A DNA stretch of 64,000 nucleotides from Aurantiacibacter suaedae. Lineage in GTDB: Bacteria > Pseudomonadota > Alphaproteobacteria > Sphingomonadales > Sphingomonadaceae. Each line of letters opens with the position of its first letter. Within the stretch, counting starts at the first letter, position 1. The notes under the pieces were generated by a model. That model ran no database searches, had not been told where the DNA came from, and was given only the letters and a program-made list of their open reading frames with translations. The DNA lies in assembly GCF_005434915.1 (NCBI RefSeq), contig NZ_SKCG01000002.1:682948-746947 (forward strand). The letters are read 5' to 3'. A program made the position numbers and the translations under genes. Below are positions 14,826 through 22,769 of this stretch, piece by piece.

Positions 14826-16481
14826 CTAGCTGGCCCGGCCCATGCGTTGCAGGTTGCGCAGAACTTCGCGCAGCGCCTGGTCGGTCTCTTCGCTGGAGGC
14901 AGGGGCCTGGCTATCCTGCGGCTGCGCTGGCGAGGATGATACTGCCTTGGGCGGATCGAATGAGCGCTCTGCCGCGCGGGCCGCCTGGCCCGGAAAGACC
15001 ACGGCGGCTTCCTCGCCGTCGTCGCTTTCAGGCTCTTCGATGCGAACCGCACGCAGGGGCCTTTGCGCGAAGCCACGGGTCAGGCTGGCATAGCTCTCCT
15101 CACCATCGTCGGCGTTGCCCGTCGCCGGTTCGGCTGGCGTTAGGGTGCTGTCCGGCGATGTGTCTGCCACCGGGGCCGGATCAGTCTCAAACACCTGCCG
15201 CAGAGGGGCGCGGTTTGCCGCCTTGGCAGAGAAGGGCAGGGTAAAGCTCGCCGAGAGCGCGGCAGCGGCCTGATCGTCTTCGTCCTCATTGTCGTGCTCG
15301 GGGGTAAAACCCGCGAGTGAGGCGATGGGGGCCGGCTTGGCATCGCCAGCCTCGGGCTGAGCGTGCGTGCCTTGCGGCTGTTCCTGATCGTCCTCGCTCT
15401 CGTCTTCGTCGGAATAAGAGGGGGCCTTCGCTGGAGAGGGGGCGTCGAAATAGGCCTCGCGCGCCTGGGCCGCTTCGTTGGGAGCGATGGTGCCGAAGGC
15501 TTCTTCGGTATCGAGCCTTGCAGGCTCGGGAACCTCATCCGTGTTCATCGCAGCCACTTCTGCGGCGCGTTGGTTCTTCTCGATCAGCCAGGCGCGATGT
15601 TTTTCGATGGTCGCTTCGAGCTTCTGCACCAGCTGCACCAGGCCGAGTTCGGCAAGGTCTTCGCGAACACCGGCGGGGGCAGGCGCTGCGGCAGGCCGGT
15701 CCGCTGCGGGTGGCGAGAACGCCTGCGGCTTGTCTTGCGCACGCGGCGCGTTTGATTCGGGCTGCGGCTCGCTGGCAGCGGCCTCGACGGGTCGCGCAAA
15801 AGGAGCAGGGTTGGCGAAAGGCGCCGGCGCGGGCTCTTCGCTGTTGACGAAAGGGTCCTTCGCCTCACCTGCGAACATGGTGTTATCGGCGTGCCAGGCA
15901 GGCGCGGCCTCTGCCAGCGCCGACGCGTCGCCGAGTTCCAGGTCTTCGGGCAGATCGAGGTCCACTGGCTGCGACGGCGCATAGGCAGCCGCGCGGTAAT
16001 CATTAGCCCGCTCTTCCTCATCTTCCGCGATCACGGCCAGCGTCATGGCGCGGCGGCGCGCGCTTCGGTCGCCATCGAAGCCTTCGCTGCCAAGCTCGGC
16101 ATGGGCATTGACCGGCGGGCGGCGAATCAGATCGGAGGGATTGGTCGACCGGTTGGCGATGGCGGTCCGGTTCGACCGGGTGACCTGCCGGGCAACGATC
16201 AGGCCGATCACGGCCCCCGCAACTGTGGCGGCGAGGGCGATTCCGGCCCGTGCGGTGAAGCCGAGCGGTGGCTGGGCTGCGGAAACGATGGCGGGCAGGC
16301 CGCTGGCGACCACCAGTTTCTCGATCACGGTGATGGGGACAATAAGGCTGCCGATGCCCAGCAGTGCGGCGAACCACAGCGCCACGATCGCGGCGAAGGC
16401 GGGATGAGCGGAAACGGGCGCCCGGGCACCTGTCCGCTTGTTGCGCGTGCCGCCTGTGCGACCCTGCTCGACCTTTGCCAC
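14826..16481 (-). CDS. Large acidic two-helix membrane protein of unknown function
   Basis: 551 residues. A basic N-terminus leads into two membrane helices at about 28-52 and 78-98, which leaves a long C-terminal tail of about 450 residues. The tail is rich in Ala, Pro, Glu and Asp, appears largely disordered, and has one likely helix near 290-330 (LAELGLVQLVQKLEATIEKHR) plus a C-terminal helix (LREVLRNLQRMGR). No enzymatic motif is visible. It sits between gltB and an exosortase-associated glycosyltransferase on the same strand, 48 bp after that gene's stop. It could be a scaffold or polar-localisation protein, but this is only a guess. Confidence 0.75.
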   Translation of the reverse strand: MAKVEQGRTGGTRNKRTGARAPVSAHPAFAAIVALWFAALLGIGSLIVPITVIEKLVVASGLPAIVSAAQPPLGFTARAGIALAATVAGAVIGLIVARQVTRSNRTAIANRSTNPSDLIRRPPVNAHAELGSEGFDGDRSARRRAMTLAVIAEDEEERANDYRAAAYAPSQPVDLDLPEDLELGDASALAEAAPAWHADNTMFAGEAKDPFVNSEEPAPAPFANPAPFARPVEAAASEPQPESNAPRAQDKPQAFSPPAADRPAAAPAPAGVREDLAELGLVQLVQKLEATIEKHRAWLIEKNQRAAEVAAMNTDEVPEPARLDTEEAFGTIAPNEAAQAREAYFDAPSPAKAPSYSDEDESEDDQEQPQGTHAQPEAGDAKPAPIASLAGFTPEHDNEDEDDQAAAALSASFTLPFSAKAANRAPLRQVFETDPAPVADTSPDSTLTPAEPATGNADDGEESYASLTRGFAQRPLRAVRIEEPESDDGEEAAVVFPGQAARAAERSFDPPKAVSSSPAQPQDSQAPASSEETDQALREVLRNLQRMGRAS

Positions 16482-16529
16482 CAGCCTTGCGTCCTTACTT
16501 GCGCCGACGTGAACTGCGACCCGACAGAA

Positions 16530-17798
16530 TCAGGCAGCAGCAGGTATACGGCAATCCAAGGGTTTGCCTAGCAAGGCTTGGTAAACGGAAAGATAACGGC
16601 CTGCATTGGTAAACCAGTCGTGCTTGCGCGCGACATGCTCGCGGCCTGCATCGCGGATCGTTTCCCACCGGTTGCGCTCGTTCAGCAGGCGGGCGAGGGC
16701 ATCGGCGCAAGCCTGCGGCTCGTCGGGCGCGAACAGCACGCCGGTGGTGCCATCCTCGATCAGTTCGCGGTGGCCGCCGATGTCGCTTGCTGCCACCAGC
16801 GTGCGCTGGGCCATCGCTTCGAGTGGCTTCAGAGGCGTGACGAGATCAGTCAACCGGCTGCGCTTGCGGGGATAGACCATGACATCGCACAGCGCATAGT
16901 AGCGTTCGACCTCGCTGTGCGGCACGCGGCCGATGAAGCGGATCGCCCTGGCCGCACGCGAGGTTTCAGCCTGTTGGCGCAAAGCCTCCTCCATGTTGCC
17001 GCCGCCGACCAGCAGCAGCTTGGCATCGGGCACGCGGTCAAGCAGCATGGGCATGGCGGCGATAAGATCGTCGAGGCCCTCGTAGTCGTAGAAGCTGCCG
17101 ATGAAGCCGATTACCGGCCCCTCGCCAAGGCCGAGCTGGGCCGCCAGAGCCTTGTCGCGTGGCGGGGGCGTGCCGAACAGGGCGAGGTCGACCCCGTTGG
17201 GCATCACGCCAATTTTGCCGCCAGCATGGCCGCGCGCGATCAGGTCGTCGCGCAGACCATGGCAAATGGTCATCACCGCGTCGGCGCGGGCGACCACGCG
17301 ATTCTCGAAAGCGCGGGTAAGGCGATAACGTAGCGAGCCCTCGGTTGTCATCAGGTTGCCCACCGCCGCATCCTCCCAGAAGGCACGGATCTCGTAGACC
17401 ACCGGAATGCCGAGCCGCTGCCCGGCGCGGATCGCGGCCTGCCCGCATAGCGATGGCGAGTGGGCGTGAAGCACGTCGGGTCGCCAGTCCTTGGCCAGCG
17501 CGACGATGGCATCGGTAAGCAGGCCGACCTCGCGCCATTCGCGAAGGCCCGCCGGGCCGCCTGCCGTGCCGCGGGTGCGGTGGAAGGTCAGCCCATCCTC
17601 GGTTTCGACATCGGGCCCGTCCTCGGTATGGCGCAGGCCGGTGATCCCGCGTACCTCAAGCCCGTGGCGTTCCTGCGCCTTCAGGATCGCGCGGGTGCGG
17701 AAGGTGTAGCCCGAATGGATCGGCAGCGAGTGATCGAGCACATGCAGGATGCGGGCCGCAGGCCGGGTGAGCGAAGCGTGGATCATGGTGTCTGCCAT
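16530..17798 (-). CDS. Exosortase-A-type-associated glycosyltransferase (Daro_2409-like)
   Basis: 422 residues. The N-terminus ILHVLDHSLPIHSGYTFR is characteristic of the GT4 subfamily found next to exosortase/PEP-CTERM polysaccharide loci. The C-terminal Rossmann domain has VGGGNMEEALRQQ, YPRKRSRLTDLVTPLK and EAMAQRTLVAAS. It should add a sugar to a lipid-linked repeat unit on the cytoplasmic face. It is divergent from the small ORF and O-ligase gene at 17.9-19.4 kb. The exosortase itself is 31 kb away in this window, so the locus is split. Family assignment is from memory of the motif and was not searched. Confidence 0.88.
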   Translation of the reverse strand: MADTMIHASLTRPAARILHVLDHSLPIHSGYTFRTRAILKAQERHGLEVRGITGLRHTEDGPDVETEDGLTFHRTRGTAGGPAGLREWREVGLLTDAIVALAKDWRPDVLHAHSPSLCGQAAIRAGQRLGIPVVYEIRAFWEDAAVGNLMTTEGSLRYRLTRAFENRVVARADAVMTICHGLRDDLIARGHAGGKIGVMPNGVDLALFGTPPPRDKALAAQLGLGEGPVIGFIGSFYDYEGLDDLIAAMPMLLDRVPDAKLLLVGGGNMEEALRQQAETSRAARAIRFIGRVPHSEVERYYALCDVMVYPRKRSRLTDLVTPLKPLEAMAQRTLVAASDIGGHRELIEDGTTGVLFAPDEPQACADALARLLNERNRWETIRDAGREHVARKHDWFTNAGRYLSVYQALLGKPLDCRIPAAA

Positions 17799-17866
17799 GC
17801 CACGGCAAGCTTAACGCCGCGTCAAGGGCTTCGCGCTATGGCGCTGTGCGAAAGGCCAGCCCGCTC

Positions 17867-18049
17867 GTGATCGACTACTTCGCTATAGCCCTGACGCACG
17901 GCCTGATGGTGCTGGCCGTCTGGCGCCTGCTGGCGCGGCCCGATCTCGACGACGACAGCCTCGCCAGCGAGGAAGAAGCCAGGCCGAAGCCGTGGCTGGC
18001 AGCGCGCGACGAGGATGCCGGAGACGAGCGTGGGGGCGGCCGTGGTTGA
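17867..18049 (+). CDS. Small membrane protein ahead of the O-ligase gene (tentative)
   Basis: A 60-residue frame from GTG 17867, with GAAAGG about 10 nt upstream; a GTG at 17846 would add 7 residues. One N-terminal membrane helix (YFAIALTHGLMVLAVWRLL) precedes a charged tail ending in GERGGGRG-like residues. Its stop lies inside the start region of the O-ligase gene (8 nt overlap if that starts at GTG 18042, 35 nt if at ATG 18015), which suggests coupling. Its function is unknown, and the call rests on the clean membrane helix, ribosome site and overlap. Confidence 0.5.
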   Translation: MIDYFAIALTHGLMVLAVWRLLARPDLDDDSLASEEEARPKPWLAARDEDAGDERGGGRG

Positions 18050-19400
18050 TCTCGTCCTGCTCGCTTTCATCGGGCTGATCGCGGCGATGGGGCTGAAGCG
18101 CCCGTTCATCTGGATTCTGCTCTATATCTATGTCGATCTGGTGATCCCGCAAAAGGTCGGCTGGGGCATCATTCAGGCCTTGCCACTCTCGCTGATGATG
18201 TTCGTGCTCGCGTTCGGCGGCTGGCTCGTGCTCGATAGCAAGAAGGGCAGCCGCTTTACCTTCCGCCAAGGGCTGATTCTGGCCCTTCTCGGCCTATGCG
18301 CCTTCACCACCTTCCGCGCCGAGTTTCAGGACAGCGCCTGGGAGAAGTGGGACTGGGTGTGGAAGAGCCTGCTGTTTGCGGCCTTCCTGCCGCTCACCAT
18401 GCGCACGCGGTTGAGGATCGAGGCCGTGGCGCTGTTCATGGTGCTGTGCATCGGGGCGATCTGCATCTCGGGCGGGATGAAGACGGTGTTCGGCGGCGGA
18501 GGCTATGGCACGCTCAAACTTCTGGTGATCGAGAATTCGGGCATTTACGAGAGCTCGATCATCTCGATTGCGGCCATCGCGATCATCCCCATCGCGGTGT
18601 GGCTGGCGCGGTTCGGCACCGTGTTCCGCCCGCACTGGACAGTGACCATGTTCGTGGCTGCGCTGTCGTTTGCCTGTCTGCTGATGCCAGTCGGTACCAA
18701 TGCCCGCACCGGGCTGGTTTGCGCGGCGGTGCTGGCCGTGATGATGCTGCGCACGGTGCGCAATCGGTTCGTCTATGCCGGGCTGGCGGGCGCGGTGCTG
18801 GTGATGGCGGTGCCGTTCCTGCCGCAGTCCTTCACCGAGCGCATGGGCACCATTTTTGACCATCAGGAGGACGAATCGGCCTCGACGCGTATCGCCGTGT
18901 GGAGCTGGACGCTCGACTACGTGAAGGACCATCCGCTCGGCGGCGGGTTCGACGCTTATCGCGCCAACAGCTTTACCTATCAGATGCCGCAGGTGATCGG
19001 TTCGGGCAACTCGCGCTCGGTCACCTATATCGAGGTGACCGATGAGGGCCGCGCCTACCACTCATCTTATTTCGAGATGCTGGGCGAGCAGGGCTGGCTG
19101 GGCCTCGGGCTGTGGCTGCTGCTGCACGCGATCGGCCTGCTGCAGATGGAGCTGGTGCGCCGCCGGTTCCGCCCGAAAAACGGCGAAAAGCTGGGCTGGC
19201 AGGGCGGGCTGGCCGAAGCCCTGCAACAGGCGCACGTGGTGTTCATGATCGGCGCGCTGTTCGTAGGCATCGCCTTCCAGCCGTTTGGCTTCCTGATCGT
19301 GGGTATGGAGATCGCCTTCGGCACCTACCTCAAGCGACAGGAAGGAACGGGGCGCAAGGCGCGCTTCACCCCGCGCGCGGAGCCGCTGGCGCAGGCTTGA
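18015..19400 (+). CDS. O-antigen ligase-like membrane protein, exosortase-associated
   Basis: 461 residues with about ten membrane helices and a large periplasmic loop (VKDHPLGGGFDAYRANS, then RAYHSSYFEMLGEQGWLG) that matches the WaaL/Wzy-type ligase domain with its conserved His and Gly. The N-terminus LKRPFIWILLYIYVDLVIP fits the family called putative O-glycosylation ligase in exosortase loci. It likely polymerises or transfers undecaprenyl-linked glycans in the periplasm. The start may be ATG 18015 or GTG 18042; the protein sequence is convincing from residue 10. It is divergent from its partner glycosyltransferase. Confidence 0.88.
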   Translation: MPETSVGAAVVDLVLLAFIGLIAAMGLKRPFIWILLYIYVDLVIPQKVGWGIIQALPLSLMMFVLAFGGWLVLDSKKGSRFTFRQGLILALLGLCAFTTFRAEFQDSAWEKWDWVWKSLLFAAFLPLTMRTRLRIEAVALFMVLCIGAICISGGMKTVFGGGGYGTLKLLVIENSGIYESSIISIAAIAIIPIAVWLARFGTVFRPHWTVTMFVAALSFACLLMPVGTNARTGLVCAAVLAVMMLRTVRNRFVYAGLAGAVLVMAVPFLPQSFTERMGTIFDHQEDESASTRIAVWSWTLDYVKDHPLGGGFDAYRANSFTYQMPQVIGSGNSRSVTYIEVTDEGRAYHSSYFEMLGEQGWLGLGLWLLLHAIGLLQMELVRRRFRPKNGEKLGWQGGLAEALQQAHVVFMIGALFVGIAFQPFGFLIVGMEIAFGTYLKRQEGTGRKARFTPRAEPLAQA

Positions 19401-19401
19401 A

Positions 19402-19425
19402 CCGACGGACAAGGCAGCCCGTCGG
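19402..19425. terminator. Possible bidirectional stem-loop between convergent genes
   Basis: A perfect 7-bp inverted repeat (CCGACGG / CCGTCGG) with a 10-nt loop fills the 34-bp gap between the ends of the O-ligase gene and phaZ. There is no T-run on either side, so intrinsic termination is only moderately likely; it may instead block read-through or protect mRNA ends. Confidence 0.4.
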
Positions 19426-19434
19426 GCTCGATGC

Positions 19435-20664
19435 TCAGTTCACGCCCGGATTGGCGCGCATCCATTCCTCAAGCACAGGCGCAATGCGCGCTCGCCATTT
19501 GCTGCCGTTGAAGATGCCATAGTGCCCCACATCGCGCGCGAGGTGATACTTCTTCATCGCAAGCGGCAGGTGCGGGGCGAGGTCGAGCGCGGCGCGGGTC
19601 TGGCCGATGCCCGAGATATCGTCCTTCTCGCCCTCGATCGCCAGCATCGCGGTGTCGCGAATGGCATCGGGGTCGATCGCCTTGCCGCGGTGGACGAATT
19701 CGCCCTTGGGCAGTGTGTGCTCCTGGAACACGTGCTTGATGGTCTGGAGGTAGAACTCGGCGGTCATGTCGCAGTGCGACAGATATTCGTCGTAGAACTC
19801 CTTGGTCTTGTCGGCGCTTTCCTGGTCGCCCACAGTGAGGTGTTTGAACATCTCGTAGTGGCTCATCATGTGGCTCATGAGGTTCATCGAGATGAAGCCC
19901 GCCACCTGCAGGAAGCCGGGATAGACCCGCCGCCCCGCACCCGGATAGCTGAACGGAACGGTGGCGATCACGTTGTTCTGAAACCAGCTCAGCGGCTTGT
20001 CCATCGCGAGGTCGTTGACCCCGGTCGGGCTGGCGCGGGTGTCGATCGGGCCGCCCATCATGGTGAGGCTGGCCGGACGGCACTTGTCGTTGTCCGCGCC
20101 CATAACGGCCGTGGCCGCGAACGCCGGGACAGAGGGCTGGCACACCGCCAGCACGTGGGTGTTAGGCCCGATGAAGCGCAGAAACTCGATCAGGTAGTCG
20201 ATATAGTCGTCAAGATCGAACAGGCCTTCGCTCATTGGAACGGTCTTGGCATCGGCCCAGTCGGTGACATAGACCTCCTGATTCTCGACCAGCCGCGCCA
20301 CCGTTCCGCGCAGCAGAGTGGCGAAGTGCCCGCTCATTGGCGCCACCACCAGCATCGTTGGCGCATCTTCGGGCAGGCCCTCGCGGCGGAAGCGGATGAG
20401 ATTGCCGAACGGCTTTTCGAGCACGGTGGTCTGCGCGACGGGGTAGCTCTTGCCATCGACCTCGGCGCTGTCGATCCCGAAGGCGGGCTTGCCGCGCTCC
20501 TCATACACATGGGCGAAGACCTTGAGCGCGCTGGCAATGGCCGGCCCCATGCCCAGATAGCCCATTGGCAGCGCCGGATTTGACAGGATGTTGGCGCCGA
20601 CCTCGGCCCAGTGGCTGGCGCTGGAAAACCAGGCTTTCTGCATTTCGTAAGCGGAATAAAGCAC
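19435..20664 (-). CDS. phaZ: Intracellular polyhydroxyalkanoate depolymerase
   Basis: 409 residues from GTG 20664, chosen because AGGAAGGG lies about 9 nt upstream; an ATG further upstream adds 24 Cys-rich residues that do not fit. The lipase-box equivalent AVCQPSVPAFA has the catalytic Cys at about residue 175, typical of intracellular PhaZ. A downstream His in DVGHYGIF completes the triad. It mobilises stored polyhydroxybutyrate. It is divergent from an ABC exporter gene, and a TGCA-rich site resembling a PhaR operator lies midway between the two starts. Confidence 0.93.
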   Translation of the reverse strand: MLYSAYEMQKAWFSSASHWAEVGANILSNPALPMGYLGMGPAIASALKVFAHVYEERGKPAFGIDSAEVDGKSYPVAQTTVLEKPFGNLIRFRREGLPEDAPTMLVVAPMSGHFATLLRGTVARLVENQEVYVTDWADAKTVPMSEGLFDLDDYIDYLIEFLRFIGPNTHVLAVCQPSVPAFAATAVMGADNDKCRPASLTMMGGPIDTRASPTGVNDLAMDKPLSWFQNNVIATVPFSYPGAGRRVYPGFLQVAGFISMNLMSHMMSHYEMFKHLTVGDQESADKTKEFYDEYLSHCDMTAEFYLQTIKHVFQEHTLPKGEFVHRGKAIDPDAIRDTAMLAIEGEKDDISGIGQTRAALDLAPHLPLAMKKYHLARDVGHYGIFNGSKWRARIAPVLEEWMRANPGVN

Positions 20665-20744
20665 GTTACTTGACCCTTCCTGCGCAAACGGCGGGCAGCC
20701 GGAACACGGTCCGGCGCAATTGTTCGTTAGCTGCATATAGTGAA

Positions 20745-20762
20745 GATTGTGCAGTGCGGCAA
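20745..20762. promoter_or_regulatory. TGCA-rich operator-like site, PhaR-like (copy 1)
   Basis: The 18-mer GATTGTGCAGTGCGGCAA lies 81 bp from the phaZ start and 82 bp from the ABC exporter start. It matches 16 of 18 bases of a second site at 46012-46029. TGC/GCA-rich sites of this sort bind PhaR, the polyhydroxyalkanoate-responsive repressor, in other alphaproteobacteria; its position next to phaZ supports that reading, which remains inference. Confidence 0.5.
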
Positions 20763-20843
20763 AAAATAGTTCGTGATTGAAACCTGGCTGTTATCAACCG
20801 GCGTGCTTCAAAGGTCGTAAAATGTGGTCTAGGGCGCACGCCT

Positions 20844-22646
20844 ATGGCCACGTCTACCGCTTCCGAACCGCAATCCGCAGAGCCCAAACCGGCGCGCGAT
20901 CTCGGCCCGCTCGGCATGATCTTCCGCGCCGCGCGCGCCTATCCGGGGCTGATCGTGGCGGCTGGCGTGGCGCTGGTGGTTACGGCTTCGGCCACGCTGG
21001 CGATACCGGCAGGGTTTCGCGAGATCATCGATCGCGGCTTTGCCGAGGGCAGCGATCCGGCAGAGATCAACCGGTGGTTCCGCTATCTGCTCGGTATGGT
21101 GGTGATCCTTGCCATCGGCACCGCCTGCCGGTTCTACTTTGTGTCGATCCTGGGCGAGCGGGTGGTCGCCGATATCCGGCTGGCGGTGCAACAGAACCTG
21201 CTGCGTCTGTCGCCCGGCTTCTTCGAGGAGAACAGCCCCAAGGAAATTTCCAGCCGGATGACGGCGGATACGGCGCAAATCGAATCGGTGGTGGGCACCA
21301 CCATCTCGGTCGCCCTGCGCAATCTGATCATGGCGGTGGGCGGGCTGATCTACCTCGTCTGGCTCGCGCCCAGTCTCACGGTAATGTTGCTGCTGGTGGT
21401 GCCGGCGGTGATCGTGCCGCTGGTGGTGTTCGGCAGGCGGTTGCGCAAGATCAGCCGCACGAGCCAGGACCGCGTGGCCGATGTGGCCGCGACAACCTCG
21501 GAAGTGCTAAGCGCGATGAAGATCGTGCAGGGCTTCAATCAGGAGAGCCGCGAGCTGGCGCGCTTTGGCAGCTTTGTGGAGGAGACCTTCGCCACCGCCA
21601 AGCGCCGGATCATGACGCGTTCGCTGATGACCCTGTGCGGCATCGGCTTCGTGTTCGGCTCGATCGTGTTGCTGATGTGGCGCGGCGCGGTGCAGGTGGC
21701 CGAGGGCGTGCTCTCGGGCGGCACCATCGCCGCTTTCGTGCTGACCGGCGTGCTGGTGGCGGGCGCTTTTGGCTCGCTTACCGAAGTCTACGGCGACCTG
21801 CTGCGCGGTGCGGGCGCGGCCAGCCGCCTCAAGGAACTGCTCGAAGAACAGCCCGCGATCGAGGCCCCCGCCCGCCCGCAGGCCATGCCCCAGCCGCCGC
21901 GGGGCAGCCTTGCGTTCCAGAACGTCACCTTCTCTTACCCCACGCGCCCAACCGACACCGCGATCCGCGATTTCACGCTGACCGTTGAGCCGGGCGAGAC
22001 CGTGGCCATCGTCGGCCCTTCGGGCGCGGGCAAGTCGACGATCTTCCAGCTGGCCGAGCGGTTCTACGATCCGCAGACGGGCAGCGTGAAGATGGACGGC
22101 GTGCCGCTCACCCAGGCCGACCCTGCCGAGGTGCGCCGCCGCATGGCGCTGGTGCCGCAGGAAGGCATCCTGTTCGCCGCCAGCGCGCGTGACAACCTGC
22201 GCTACGGCAACTGGGACGCGAGCGAAGAGGCGATCTGGGACGCGGCGCGCACCGCCAATGCCGAAGACTTCCTGCGCGACCTGCCCGAGGGGCTCGACAC
22301 CTTCCTCGGCGACGGCGGCGCGCGGCTTTCGGGCGGCCAGCGCCAGCGCGTGGCCATTGCCCGGGCGGTGCTGCGCGATGCGCCGATCCTGCTGCTCGAC
22401 GAGGCGACCTCCGCGCTCGATGCCGAAAGCGAGCTGCTGGTGCAGCAGGCGCTTGAACGGCTGATGCAGGATCGCACCACGCTCGTGATCGCCCACCGCC
22501 TCGCCACCGTGCGCGCGGCCGACCGGATCGTGGTGATGGACGATGGCGCAATCGTCGAACAGGGCGACCATGCCAGCCTCACCGCCTCGGGCGGGCTTTA
22601 CGCGCGGCTCGCCTCGCTCCAGTTCGACGACAAAGCTCCCGCTTGA
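20844..22646 (+). CDS. ABC exporter, fused membrane and ATPase domains
   Basis: 600 residues, a half-transporter expected to work as a homodimer. Six membrane helices span roughly residues 30-330. The nucleotide-binding domain has Walker A GPSGAGKST at about 391, signature LSGGQ at 495-499, and Walker B ILLLDEATSALD. It resembles MsbA-like and multidrug/lipid exporters; the substrate cannot be read from sequence. It is divergent from phaZ and shares its control region. Confidence 0.92.
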   Translation: MATSTASEPQSAEPKPARDLGPLGMIFRAARAYPGLIVAAGVALVVTASATLAIPAGFREIIDRGFAEGSDPAEINRWFRYLLGMVVILAIGTACRFYFVSILGERVVADIRLAVQQNLLRLSPGFFEENSPKEISSRMTADTAQIESVVGTTISVALRNLIMAVGGLIYLVWLAPSLTVMLLLVVPAVIVPLVVFGRRLRKISRTSQDRVADVAATTSEVLSAMKIVQGFNQESRELARFGSFVEETFATAKRRIMTRSLMTLCGIGFVFGSIVLLMWRGAVQVAEGVLSGGTIAAFVLTGVLVAGAFGSLTEVYGDLLRGAGAASRLKELLEEQPAIEAPARPQAMPQPPRGSLAFQNVTFSYPTRPTDTAIRDFTLTVEPGETVAIVGPSGAGKSTIFQLAERFYDPQTGSVKMDGVPLTQADPAEVRRRMALVPQEGILFAASARDNLRYGNWDASEEAIWDAARTANAEDFLRDLPEGLDTFLGDGGARLSGGQRQRVAIARAVLRDAPILLLDEATSALDAESELLVQQALERLMQDRTTLVIAHRLATVRAADRIVVMDDGAIVEQGDHASLTASGGLYARLASLQFDDKAPA

Positions 22647-22769
22647 GGCTACACTCTTGAGGTAGGGGCAAGGCTGGGTTAATCCGCGCTCGTATCATTC
22701 GAAACGAAACGTGGCATTCGCCGCGCGCGGCACCATATTCGCCGCACAGCTTTCCAACCGGAGCCGCCC

